Positions 35,001-44,472 of a DNA stretch of 64,000 nt are shown in pieces. The translations under genes and the position numbers were made by a program. The notes under the pieces are model-generated. The model ran no database searches and was not told where the DNA came from. It was given only the letters and a program-made list of their open reading frames with translations. How positions within the stretch are numbered: position 1 is the stretch's first letter; each line of letters opens with the position of its first letter. The DNA comes from VAZQ01 sp963739385 (GTDB lineage Bacteria > Pseudomonadota > Alphaproteobacteria > Rhizobiales > Xanthobacteraceae): assembly GCA_963739385.1 (NCBI GenBank), contig CAVUAI010000030.1:158032-222031 (forward strand), given 5' to 3'.

Positions 35001-35408
35001 TCAACCCGGTTCGGGGTCGCCGCCGGGGCGCGCGCGCAAGGCCGCAGGCTCTCGCTGCCATGGCCATCGCCCTTCGATTTCCAGCACCAGCGTCCAGCTG
35101 AGAAAGGTGCGGACCAAGACCAGACCGGCCAGCAGCCCGAGGCTCATGAAGGTCAATTCATGCGCGACGGTCTTCACGATATCGGCGGCGACCAACACCT
35201 CGAGGCCGAGCAGCAGCGAGCGACCAATTCGGATCTTGTAAAGATCGGAATCCTGCTTGGATATCGGCTGCCTGAGCTGGCGAAAGGTGGACCATGCGAT
35301 GCCGATCACGATAATGAGAACGCCGAAGATTTCGATGCCGCTTCCGACGATGCGGATGAATTGATCGACCGACGGTTCCAGGGCCTTGAACGCGCTCATA
35401 TCGTCCAT
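35001..35408 (-). CDS. DUF1622 family membrane protein
   Basis: A 135-residue protein with three predicted helices: about residues 20-42 (IVGSGIEIFGVLIIVIGIAW), 65-87 (SLLLGLEVLVAADIVKTVAH) and 92-112 (LTFMSLGLLAGLVLVRTFLS). This order and the RIGRSLLLGLEVLVAADI stretch match the DUF1622 family of unknown function. Start ATG 35408 has GGAGGT five bases upstream. Stands alone, with no operon partner on the same strand. Confidence 0.82.
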   Translation of the reverse strand: MDDMSAFKALEPSVDQFIRIVGSGIEIFGVLIIVIGIAWSTFRQLRQPISKQDSDLYKIRIGRSLLLGLEVLVAADIVKTVAHELTFMSLGLLAGLVLVRTFLSWTLVLEIEGRWPWQREPAALRARPGGDPEPG

Positions 35409-35554
35409 TCCCACCTCCGACGGAATCAGCACGACAGGCTATCATCGCGGGAGCCCCCGGCAATGCCGGCGAAGCGTTCGGGCGGACCGTTGAGATCAGC
35501 GGCCGCAACGGCTGCGCTTGATGTCCGACGCATTCGCCTGGCGGTCGCCACCCC

Positions 35555-36007
35555 TTAACGAGAACGTCTCGATCGCTGTTTGCGCCGTTCGGCGCGAAGC
35601 TTGGCTTTCTTCCTGGCGCAAGCCATGCATTTGCATCCGGCTGCTTTGATGAATGCATCGAAATAATTGCGGCCATAGTGATACGTGATCTCATCGCCGG
35701 GCTTGATGTTCTTGATCGCCCGAATCTTGATGACGTGTTTGACGAAATAGACCTCGGCATTCGGTCGGCACGAATGATTGATATAGCGCGCCCGGTTTCT
35801 GCGGTTGGCCCCGTCGATCGTCCAGCGGTTGTTGATCTCGAACAGGTACCGGGTATCGAGATGCTCGGTTTCGGCAGTGGTTATCTTCCTGCCGATGTAT
35901 CGGACGATGAACTGTCCCTTTTTGATCGGCACCAGCGTAAACAGGCCAAGGCCGGACCGGGAGCGGGCGATCCGAAGATGTCGCGATGGTGACAGTCTTG
36001 CAGGCAT
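35555..36007 (-). CDS. SET-domain protein (lysine-methyltransferase-like)
   Basis: A 150-residue protein that is almost only a SET domain. Seen are RSRSGLGLFTLVPIKKGQFI, YIGRKITTAETEHLDTRYLF, the cofactor-binding knot RYINHSCRPNAEVYF near residue 75, GDEITYHYGRNYFDAF, and a post-SET-like cysteine cluster GCKCMACARKKAK, after which comes a very basic tail (RAERRKQRSRRSR). These residues are those needed for S-adenosylmethionine-dependent lysine methylation. Bacterial SET proteins are uncommon; targets in this group are unknown. The start at 36007 has no strong ribosome-binding site and the frame is open upstream. Confidence 0.82.
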   Translation of the reverse strand: MPARLSPSRHLRIARSRSGLGLFTLVPIKKGQFIVRYIGRKITTAETEHLDTRYLFEINNRWTIDGANRRNRARYINHSCRPNAEVYFVKHVIKIRAIKNIKPGDEITYHYGRNYFDAFIKAAGCKCMACARKKAKLRAERRKQRSRRSR

Positions 36008-36235
36008 GAGATTAGAATGTCTGGTGGACGGGGATGTCCCGATGATGATTGATCGGCGGCGGGGAACGGTGTCGCAAATGCGCGCTCGCTCACAGTTCGC
36101 GCGCGACGAGTTGGGCAACTGATGACGGTGGGCTTGGTTCCATGAGCAGGCGAGATTTCCGGCAAGCCCGCGCGAGGCAAGGCAAGCGATGAATCGCCCC
36201 GCTCCGTGCGCCTGCGACCAGAATTAGCATCTTCG

Positions 36236-37849
36236 ATGCCGGCATACGATGTCGTGATCATCGGCGCGGGTCACAACGGGCTGACATGCGCCGCCTACCT
36301 CGCGATGGCGGAACTCAAGGTCAAAGTCCTCGAACGACGGCCCGTGGTGGGCGGCGCTGCGGTCACGGAGGAGTTTTTCCCCGGCTTCCGCAACTCGATC
36401 GCCGCCTATACCGTCAGTCTGCTGAACCCCAAGATTATCGCGGACCTTCGTCTTGCCGACCACGGTCTCAAAATCGTCGGGCGGCGCGCGCAGAACTTTC
36501 TTCCTGCCTTGGATGGACGTCATCTGCTGGTTGCCGAAGGTCATACCGAGCGCAACATCGCACTGTTCAGTCGCAACGACGCACAACGCTTTGGCGCCTT
36601 CAATCGGGAGCTCGATGCGAGCGCCGATGTGCTGCGCGAGCTCGTTCTGCAGGCACCGCCGAACCTGACGCGGGGATTGAAACTCAGAACCCTCGGCGAA
36701 GTACTCAAAGCCGGGCGCTTCGGCAACCGGCTTCGACGACTTTCCACGGAAAATCTGCAAACGCTGCTCGACCTGCTCACAAAGTCGGCAGCCGACTATC
36801 TCGAGGGCTGGTTCGAAGGCGAACTGGTGAAAGCCTGGCTCGGCTTCGACGCCATCGTCGGAAACTACGCGAGTCCGTATGCGGCAGGCACCGCATACGT
36901 TCTCTTGCATCATGCCTTCGGGGAGGTGAACGGAAGGAAGCGCGCGTGGGGCCATGCGATCGGCGGCATGGGCGCGATCACGCAGGCCATGGCGCGGGCG
37001 GCGGCAAGTCATGGAGTGGAGATCGAAACCGACGCCCCGGTTCGGGAAGTGTTGCTCGAGAAGGGAAGGGCCAGCGGCGTCGTTCTCGAAGACGGCCGCA
37101 TTGTGCGTGCCGCCGGCGTGGCCGCCAACATCAATCCCAGGCTGCTCTATACCAGGATGATTCCCGAGAGCGCGCTTGATCCCAAGTTTCTGCGTCGCAT
37201 GCGCGGATGGCGTTGCGGTTCCGGCACATTCCGGATCAACGTCGCGCTCACGCAGTTGCCGAGCTTCACGGCGCTGCCGGGACATGACCTCGCGGATCAT
37301 CACACCGCGGGAATCATTCTCGCGCCAAGCCTCGGCTATATGGATCGCGCCTACCATGACGCCCGGCGGCTGGGATGGAGCCGCGAGCCCATCATCGAGA
37401 TGGTCATCGCCTCGACCCTCGACGACACGCTGGCGCCGCCGGGAGCTCACGTGGCCAGCCTGTTCTGTCAGCACGTGGCGCCGACCTTACCGGATGGCAG
37501 CGCGTGGAGCGAGCATCGCGAGCGGGTGGCCGATTTGATGATCGACACCGTCGACCGCTATGCCCCGGGGTTCAAGGCCAGCGTTGTCGGCCGCCAGTCC
37601 CTCAGCCCGTTCGACCTAGAACAGGTGTTCGGGCTGACCGGCGGCGACATCTTTCATGGCGCGCTGTCGCTCGATCAGCTGTTCTGGGCGCGCCCGGCAT
37701 TGGGTTACGCCGACTATCGCGGCCCGCTCAAGGGACTCTACCATTGCGGATCGGGCGCGCACCCGGGCGGCGGGGTGACGGGTGCACCCGGCCACAACGC
37801 GGCCCGCGCGATCATTGCGGATCGGCGGCAGCGCTTGTGGCCGTTCTGA
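36236..37849 (+). CDS. Phytoene-desaturase-like FAD-dependent oxidoreductase
   Basis: A 537-residue flavoprotein. The N-terminal dinucleotide-binding motif is DVVIIGAGHNGLTCAAYLAM with the second part LERRPVVGGAAVTEEFFPGF. C-terminal motif YHCGSGAHPGGGVTGAPGHN then AARAII is the typical FAD-contact end of the phytoene desaturase/pyridine-nucleotide-disulphide family (COG1233). No carotenoid genes are nearby, so it is probably one of the uncharacterised members rather than CrtI. ATG at 36236 is preferred over an in-frame GTG at 36206 because it gives the family start. Confidence 0.86.
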   Translation: MPAYDVVIIGAGHNGLTCAAYLAMAELKVKVLERRPVVGGAAVTEEFFPGFRNSIAAYTVSLLNPKIIADLRLADHGLKIVGRRAQNFLPALDGRHLLVAEGHTERNIALFSRNDAQRFGAFNRELDASADVLRELVLQAPPNLTRGLKLRTLGEVLKAGRFGNRLRRLSTENLQTLLDLLTKSAADYLEGWFEGELVKAWLGFDAIVGNYASPYAAGTAYVLLHHAFGEVNGRKRAWGHAIGGMGAITQAMARAAASHGVEIETDAPVREVLLEKGRASGVVLEDGRIVRAAGVAANINPRLLYTRMIPESALDPKFLRRMRGWRCGSGTFRINVALTQLPSFTALPGHDLADHHTAGIILAPSLGYMDRAYHDARRLGWSREPIIEMVIASTLDDTLAPPGAHVASLFCQHVAPTLPDGSAWSEHRERVADLMIDTVDRYAPGFKASVVGRQSLSPFDLEQVFGLTGGDIFHGALSLDQLFWARPALGYADYRGPLKGLYHCGSGAHPGGGVTGAPGHNAARAIIADRRQRLWPF

Positions 37850-37907
37850 TCCCTCTGTCGTTGGATGCACGCGCGCGGTTCGCTTCGTCGACCCCACGGG
37901 TTCGGCG

Positions 37908-38897
37908 CTAGTCCTCGGCGATGAATCCGGAGGCTTTAACCACTGGTGCCCAGCGTGCGATATCGGCCTTGACGATGGCGGCGAATTCCGCCGGCGTCTG
38001 AAACGCAGTCGTGTTGCCAAGCTTGGCCAGGTTTTCGATCATCTGGGCGGAATTGACGGCTTCGGCGATGGCCGCGCTCAGCGCATTCACGATCTCCGCG
38101 GGCGTCTTGGCGGGGACGAACACGCCGAGCCAGGACTCCACTACCACGTTGTAGCCGGCCTCTGTCATCGTCGGGACGGCGGACAGGAACGGCGACCGCT
38201 GCGCGCCGGTCACCGCCAGAATGCGGATCGTCCCGGCCGTGGCCAACGCCATGCTCTCGCTGATGGGATTGACGCTCGCCGGGACGTGGCCGCCGATCAG
38301 ATCCTGCAGCGCCGGCGCGCCGCCGCGATAGTGCACGGCGGTCATCGGGATCCCGGCCGCATTGGCCAGCATCATGCCCACGAAGTGCGGCGTACCGCCC
38401 GCCGCCGTGGTGCCGTACGCCGCCTTGCCCGGGTTTGCTTTGCACCACTGCACGAATTCGGCGAGGTTTTTCACGCTTTCAGGTACCGCCGGGCCGATAT
38501 TGTAGGTCAGCATCGACTTTGCCGCTGGCGAGACCGCGGTGAAATCCCGCAGCGGGTCGTAGTTCAGCGAGCGAAAGCTGTGCGGGTAGACGGTGATCGG
38601 AAAATCCGGCGTGAACAGCATGACGCTGCCGTCGGGCTCGGCGTTCTTGACGTATTCCACCGCAATGCGGGCCGCCGCGCCCGGCTTGTTTTCCACCAGC
38701 ACTGTCGCCGCGTAGGAACCACGCAGTCTGTCGGCGAGGATACGGGCGATCGCGTCAGTGCCGCCACCCGCCGGGAAGCCCACGATCACGTGCGCCGGCT
38801 TCTTGATCGCCTGCGCGTGCGCACGCGCTAGGAAGCCCGCTGGTGCCAATGCAAGGGCTGCCGCAGAAGCGCTGAGCACGTGACGGCGTGTCGGCAT
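37908..38897 (-). CDS. Bug-family (TctC-like) solute-binding protein
   Basis: A 329-residue periplasmic receptor. N-terminus MPTRRHVLSASAAALALAPA contains a twin-arginine-like motif, and cleavage is expected near residue 29 (ARAHAQA). Mature protein shows AHVIVGFPAGGGTDAIARIL, AAYGTTAAGGTPHFVGMMLA and VHYRGGAPALQDLIGGHVPA. The start at 38897 has GGGAG seven bases upstream. Stands alone next to an RND pump operon on the same strand, with no catabolic genes beside it; ligand unknown. Confidence 0.92.
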   Translation of the reverse strand: MPTRRHVLSASAAALALAPAGFLARAHAQAIKKPAHVIVGFPAGGGTDAIARILADRLRGSYAATVLVENKPGAAARIAVEYVKNAEPDGSVMLFTPDFPITVYPHSFRSLNYDPLRDFTAVSPAAKSMLTYNIGPAVPESVKNLAEFVQWCKANPGKAAYGTTAAGGTPHFVGMMLANAAGIPMTAVHYRGGAPALQDLIGGHVPASVNPISESMALATAGTIRILAVTGAQRSPFLSAVPTMTEAGYNVVVESWLGVFVPAKTPAEIVNALSAAIAEAVNSAQMIENLAKLGNTTAFQTPAEFAAIVKADIARWAPVVKASGFIAED

Positions 38898-38983
38898 GGG
38901 CATGCTCCCGGCGTTGCATGGGCTGGCGAGCTTACGGGTCTCGGGAGCCACAGTCGAGCGCGGCGCGCGGTGAGGCGGTCGAT

Positions 38984-41900
38984 TCAGTGCTGCGGTTGCA
39001 CCGGATCGGCAATCTCGATGGGCGCCAGCTTCGGAGCGGGATGATGACGCTCCTCCTTGTGACGCCCGAATACCTTTTGTACCGCGACGAAGAACACCGG
39101 GACCATGATCAAGGCCAACACCACGACGGCGATCATGCCGCCCATCACACCGGTCCCGAGCGCCTGCTGGCTCTTGGCGCTCGCGCCCGATGCGACCACC
39201 ATCGGCGCAACGCCGAACACGAAGGCGAAGCCGGTCATCAGGATCGGGCGGAAGCGAAGATAGGCGGCCTCGACCGCAGCCTCGACCAGCGGCTTGCCCT
39301 GCGCGCGCAGGTCCTTGGCGAATTCGATGATGAGGATCGCGTCCTTGGCGGCAAGGCCGATGATCGTAAGGAGCCCAATGGTGAAGTAGACATCATTGGG
39401 CATGCCGCGCAGGGTCACGGCAGTTACCGCCCCGAGCATCCCGAGCGGGACAACGAGCAGAACCGAGAGCGGAATCGTCCAGCTTTCATAGAGGGCCGCC
39501 AAGAGCAGGAATACCACGAGAGCCGAGAGCGCGAGCAGCAGCGGAGCCTGGGATCCCGCCAGCTTCTCCTGCAACGACTGCCCGGTCCATTCAAAGCCGA
39601 ACCCGCGCGGCAGCGTCGCGGCGATCCGCTCCATCTCGGCGATGGCGTCGCCGCTGGTGTAGCCGGGGCGTGCCGAACCACTGATCCGCACCGACGGATA
39701 GTAATTGAAGCCCACCATCTGGGTCGGACCCACGCTCCATTTGATGGTGGCGAAGGACGAGAACGGCACCAGATTGCCTTTGCTGTTGCGCACATTGAAC
39801 GTGAGCAGATCCTCGGTCTGCATGCGCCCGGAATTGTCGGCCTGCACGATGACACGTTGCATGCGCCCGCGGTTCGGGAAGTCGTTGATGTAGGAGGATC
39901 CGAGATTGGTCGAAATCGTGTTGTTGATGTCCTGAAAGGTCACGCCGAGAGCGGCTGCCTTTTCACGGTCGATGACGAGCTCGACTTGCGGCGCCGGTGT
40001 CAGCCCTTCGACATACACGTCGCGCAGAACAGGACTTTTCTTCGCGGCGGCCAAGGAGCTGATCCTTGGCCTGCATGAGCTCGGTGTATCCCTTCTGAGC
40101 CCTGTCCTGCAGCCGGAAGCTGAAGCCGCTCGAATTGCCGAGATTGTCGATCGGGGGCGGCTGCAACGCCGACACCTTGGCATCGCTGATGCTCGCGAGG
40201 CTCTTGTTGATGTCGATAACGATGGCCTCGGCCGAATCGTTGGGACCGCGTTCCGACCAGTCCTTCAGCGTCACGAAGGCCTGCGCTGTGTTCTGGCCCT
40301 GACCGAGAAAGCTGAATCCGGTCAGAAACGTCACCGTGTCGACGCCCTTGCGCTGGGCGAGGAACTCTTCGACCCGCTTCACCGCCTCCAGCGTGCGGTT
40401 GAACGACGCTTCGGGCGGCGTTTGCACGTCGGCCGTGATGAAGCCCTGGTCGTCGACGGGCAAGAACCCCGCGGGCAGCCGCAGGAACGCCCACCCGAGC
40501 GCGATCACGATAGCGAGGTAGATAAGCAGCAGCCGTCCGGTGCGCGCCAGCGTCCACCGCACGAAGCGGCCGTACCGCGTCTTCGTGTTCTCCATGCCGC
40601 GGTTGAACCAGCCGAACAGCCCCTTCCTGGCATGCTGGTGGCCGGCCGCGACCGGCTTGAGCAACGTGGCGCACAGGGCCGGCGTAAGCGACAGTGCCAG
40701 GAACGCCGAGAACGCGATGGCCGACACCATCGTGACGGAGAACTGCCGATAGATGACGCCGACCGAGCCTGGAAAGAAAGCCATCGGTATGAAGACGGCC
40801 ACCAGCACCAGCGTGATACCGATGATGGCACCGGTGATCTGCGTCATGGCCTTGCGGGTCGCCTCGCGCGGAGGCAGTCCTTCCTCCGACATGATCCGCT
40901 CGACGTTCTCGACCACGACGATCGCGTCGTCCACGAGAATGCCGATCGCGAGCACCATCGCGAACAGCGTCAGCATGTTGATCGAGAATCCGAGCAGCAG
41001 CAGCGTGACGCAGGTGCCGAGCAGCGCGACAGGAACAACCACGGTCGGGATGATCGTGTAGCGGATGTTCTGCAAAAACACGAACATCACCAGAAAGACG
41101 AGCACGACGGCCTCGACCAGGGTGATGAGAACCTTCTTGATCGATGCCTCGACCACCGGCGTGATGTCGTACGGGATGTCGTATTTGATGTTGGCGGGGA
41201 AATACTTCGACAGCTCGTCCATCTTGGCCTTGACCGCGTTCGCGGTCGCAAGCGCGTTGCCGGTCGGCGCCAGCAGGACGGAGAGGCCGGCGCTCGGCTG
41301 GCCGTTGAGCCGCGTGGTGAATTGATAACCCATGCCGCCGACTTCGATGCGGGCGACGTCACGCAGGCGGACGGTCGAGCCGTCGGGAGTGGCCCGCAGC
41401 ACGATGGCGCCGAATTCATCCGGGGACGCGAGCTGGCCCTTGACCAGCACCATCGCGGAGACCGGTTGCGACTTGCGGCTCGGCTCGGCGCCGAGGCTTC
41501 CCGATGCCACTTGCGCGTTCTGAGCCTCGATCGCCTTGGTTACGTCGTCCGGGGTAAGCCGGTAGCCGACGAGCTTGTCCGGATCGATCCAGACGCGAAG
41601 CGAGCGTTCGGTCGAGAACAGGGTGGCGCGCCCGACGCCGGGAATGCGGCGAATTTCCCCCACGACGTTGCGGACCATAAAGTCGCCGAGACCGATCTCG
41701 TCGAGTTTTCCGTCCGTCGACCGCAGGGTGATGATCTGCAGGACGGCGCTGGAGGCCTCCTCGATCAGGATGCCCTGCTGCATGACGGCACGCGGCAGCC
41801 GCGCCTCGACCCGCTTGATCCTGTTCTGCACCTCGACCGAGGCCATGCTCGAGTCGGTGCCGGGAACGAAGTTGGCCGTAATTTCGACCTGTCCCAGCGA

Positions 41901-42150
41901 GTCGCTGGTCGAACTCGAAGCTCAGGATGCCGCTGGCGCCGTTAAGCTCTTCCTCTATCAGGCGGGTGACGCTGTTGTAGAGATTCTCCGGCGAAGCGCC
42001 GGGATAGCTGGTGCTGACCGCGATCGAAGGCGGGGCGATGATCGGATACTGGGCGATCGCCAGAAATGGAATGGCAAGCGCGCCGCCCAGGCAGATGAAC
42101 AGTGCGATGACCGCCGCAAAGATCGGACGGTCGATGAAGAAGCCGGCCAT
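38984..42150 (-). pseudogene. RND multidrug efflux permease (AcrB/MexB type) with two single-base frameshifts
   Basis: Three consecutive frames together encode one HAE1-type RND pump: MAGFFIDRPIFAAVIALFIC at the start, the proton-relay pair in LAIGILVDDAIVVVENVER (helix 4), KYDIPYDITPVVEASIKKVL, and the helix-10 lysine in LTIIGLAAKDAILIIEFAKD. Frame 1 runs to about 41913, where an extra A on the plus strand (41912/41913) breaks SFE|STSDSLGQVEI. Frame 2 runs to about 40049, where an extra C (40049/40050) breaks QLL|AAAKKSPVLRDVYVEG. Removing both bases gives exactly 1054 codons plus stop. Either two sequencing errors or a recently inactivated gene. Partner adaptor gene lies 10 bp upstream; no outer-membrane factor is present. 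Confidence 0.9.
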
Positions 42151-42160
42151 TCACTTCTCG

Positions 42161-43378
42161 TCAGCGTGCGTTGGAATACCGTGCCGGAGTCAACTCCGCG
42201 CCCTCGGGATTCGGGGCGGAGGAGGCGTCCCTGGCCTGCATGGGCTGCCAGGGAACGGGGTCCACGACGTCGCCAGGTTCGAACTTCTGGAAGCCTTCGA
42301 CCACGACGCGGTCACCCGGCTCGAGGCCCTCGAGCACCAGCCATTGCTCGTCGACCACGCGCCCGGCGCGCATCGGCTTGACCACCGCGCGGTTGTCCGC
42401 GCGCACCACGTAGACCTCGCTGTCGCCGTTGTCGTTGCGCTGGACCGCCTGCTGCGGCACGGCGAGCAAATCGTCGTCGGTGCCCTGTTCGATCTGGACG
42501 CGCACATACATGCCCGGGAGCAATTCGCCCTTTGGGTTCGGGAACTCCCCGCGCAGCGTCACCTGACCGGTATCGGGATCGACACCCGCATCCGAGAACA
42601 GCAATTTGCCCGGATACCGGTAAAGCGTCCCGTCATCGAGCACGAGCCGCACCTTGGCGGCATCGGGTTCGACCTGCTCGAGCACGCCGCTCTCGAGATC
42701 GCGCCGCAGTTGCTGCAGCTCTCCGACCGACTGCGTGAAGTCGGCATAGACAGGATCGAGTTGCTGGACCGTGGCGAGATGGGTCGCCTCGCCCTGTCCA
42801 ACCAGGGCGCCTTCCGTCACCAGCGCGCGGCCGATGCGGCCGCCGATCGGCGAACGGACCTGGGTGTAGGCAAGCTCGAGCCTGGCGCGCGCGACGTCCG
42901 CCTGGCGCGCCGCCACATCGGCTTGCGCCTGGCGAAATGTTGCGACCGCAATCTCATACTGGGCCTGTGAGGCGGCCTGACCGCTGATCAGCTTTTCCAC
43001 CCGCTTGGCCTGCTGCTCGGCCTGGTCGTGGACCGCCTGGGCTTTCGCCAGCGCCGCCTCGGCGGCTTTGAGATCCACTTCGAAGCGCACGGGGTCGATG
43101 CGATAAAGCACATCCCCGGCCTTGACGTCGGCGCCCTGCTGGAACGAGCGTTCCAGAACGATGCCGGCAACGCGCGCGCGCACCTCCGCGACCCGGGTGG
43201 GAGCAATGCGGCCTGGAAGTTCCCGGATGTACGGGCGGGGCGACGGCTGCAACGTGATCACGCTCACCTGCGGCCGTGCCACCGCGCCCGCGGCGGTCGC
43301 GGTCGATTGCGGTTCGTCGCAGGCGGCAAGCGCAAGCGTGCAGGCAATAGATATCCACGCCGGAATCGCACGTCTCAT
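42161..43378 (-). CDS. RND efflux periplasmic adaptor (MexA/AcrA type) lipoprotein
   Basis: A 405-residue membrane fusion protein. Lipobox LALAAC places the lipidated cysteine at residue 20. Domain order follows the family: lipoyl halves (RELPGRIAPTRVAEVRARVA and VRSPIGGRIGRALVTEGALV) around a coiled-coil hairpin (about residues 95-165, AAEAALAKAQAVHDQAEQQA), then beta-barrel (GELLPGMYVRVQIEQG) and membrane-proximal domain (VLEGLEPGDRVVVEGFQKFE). ATG 43378 behind GAGAAGGATTCGG. First gene of the pump operon; the permease gene after it is frameshifted. No regulator gene adjoins the operon. Confidence 0.93.
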   Translation of the reverse strand: MRRAIPAWISIACTLALAACDEPQSTATAAGAVARPQVSVITLQPSPRPYIRELPGRIAPTRVAEVRARVAGIVLERSFQQGADVKAGDVLYRIDPVRFEVDLKAAEAALAKAQAVHDQAEQQAKRVEKLISGQAASQAQYEIAVATFRQAQADVAARQADVARARLELAYTQVRSPIGGRIGRALVTEGALVGQGEATHLATVQQLDPVYADFTQSVGELQQLRRDLESGVLEQVEPDAAKVRLVLDDGTLYRYPGKLLFSDAGVDPDTGQVTLRGEFPNPKGELLPGMYVRVQIEQGTDDDLLAVPQQAVQRNDNGDSEVYVVRADNRAVVKPMRAGRVVDEQWLVLEGLEPGDRVVVEGFQKFEPGDVVDPVPWQPMQARDASSAPNPEGAELTPARYSNAR

Positions 43379-43647
43379 CCGAATCCTTCTCCCTTCAGGT
43401 GCGCAGCAGTCCCCACTGCGTCGCGCGCACGATGCCCCCCGAAGGGAACGGATAGCCGTTCGCTCGGTACGGGATGCACGACAACGCAGAACTATGGCCG
43501 AAGTTGTGCATCGCAACATTCAGAGGTGCGACGCTTCGGCGCTCCCCACGGAGTCGTGAACGCGAGTTGAACGACGACCACAAGCTCAAGACGTGACGTC
43601 TCCCGCGAGAAGAGGAGGAAGGCGTTCTGGTCGGAGAATAGGGCGTC

Positions 43648-44334
43648 TCACTCGCTTGCTGGCAGCAGCGTCCGCAGTCGACCGGCCGAAGCCGACAGGT
43701 GGCCGAGCGCGGCCCGGCGCGCCTTCTCGTTGAATCGTCCGATCAGTCCCGAGATGGCGAGCGCCCCGCGAAAGCGGCCGGCGCGATCGAATACCGGCAC
43801 CGACACCGCCGCCACCTCCGGGTCGCGTTCGCCCAAAGAGACGGCATGGCCGTGCTCCCTGACGGACTTCGCGCTGGCGCCTTTACCATCGGAAAAGGCG
43901 AGCAGCACTTGCGCGCTGGCGCCGGCTGTCAACGGCAGCCCGATACCTTCGTCGAGGTGGTGCCGCGCAGAGTGCGGGGAATTATGCCGGAACAGGCACA
44001 CGCGGGTCTGACCCTCGCGCACGTAGAACGATGCCGTTTCCCCGCTCGCATCCACCAGCCGCCGCAGTTCAGGCCTCACCGCGTGACCGAGATTGAATCC
44101 GGCCCGGTAGATCGATCCCAGCCGCCCCAGCGCCGGACCGAGTCGAAACAGGCCGCTGTCCTCGCGGACGAGATAGCCCAGCCGCTCCAGCGAACCGGCG
44201 AGACGCAGGATCGTGCTCTTGTAGAAGCCGGTCGCCGCGGCGATGTCGCCCAGGGTCATCGCCGACTTGTCGGCATGGAAGGCGTTGAGCACCGTGAGGG
44301 CGCGTTCAACCGCCTCGACCTTGTCGTTGCCCAT
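43648..44334 (-). CDS. IclR-family transcriptional regulator
   Basis: A 228-residue regulator: winged HTH in residues 5-65 (VEAVERALTVLNAFHADKSA, ATGFYKSTILRLAGSLERLG) and an IclR effector domain (RRLVDASGETASFYVREGQT, GASAQVLLAFSDGK, VSVPVFDRAGRFRGALAISG). The ATG at 44334 is preferred, because the earlier in-frame ATG at 44403 lies inside a repeated operator-like sequence. Divergent from the CoA-transferase gene at 44473, which it probably controls together with the citryl-CoA lyase and tctCBA. Confidence 0.9.
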   Translation of the reverse strand: MGNDKVEAVERALTVLNAFHADKSAMTLGDIAAATGFYKSTILRLAGSLERLGYLVREDSGLFRLGPALGRLGSIYRAGFNLGHAVRPELRRLVDASGETASFYVREGQTRVCLFRHNSPHSARHHLDEGIGLPLTAGASAQVLLAFSDGKGASAKSVREHGHAVSLGERDPEVAAVSVPVFDRAGRFRGALAISGLIGRFNEKARRAALGHLSASAGRLRTLLPASE

Positions 44335-44402
44335 GCGCTCGTCCGCTGAGGTTGCCGCTGTTCGCCCAATTTGTGATCTGGCCTCATCATAATAGAACGC
44401 CA

Positions 44403-44436
44403 TTGTGCTGTACAGAACGTTGTGCTAGACAGAATT
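44403..44436. promoter_or_regulatory. Tandem operator-like repeat for the IclR regulator
   Basis: Two adjoining 17-bp units, TTGTGCTGTACAGAACG (44403-44419) and TTGTGCTAGACAGAATT (44420-44436), share TTGTGCT-N2-ACAGAA. The palindrome AGAATTAAATTCT follows at 44431-44443. The array fills the gap between the divergent IclR and CoA-transferase genes and ends 37 bp before the latter. A direct repeat in this position fits the multi-dimer binding of IclR proteins. Confidence 0.6.
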
Positions 44437-44472
44437 AAATTCTTCTGAGCAGAACACGACTGAGCCGATTGA

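Noticed and set aside
39972..41945. 657-codon plus-strand frame opposite the RND permease
   Set aside because: Antisense; the minus strand encodes unmistakable RND helices and proton-relay residues.
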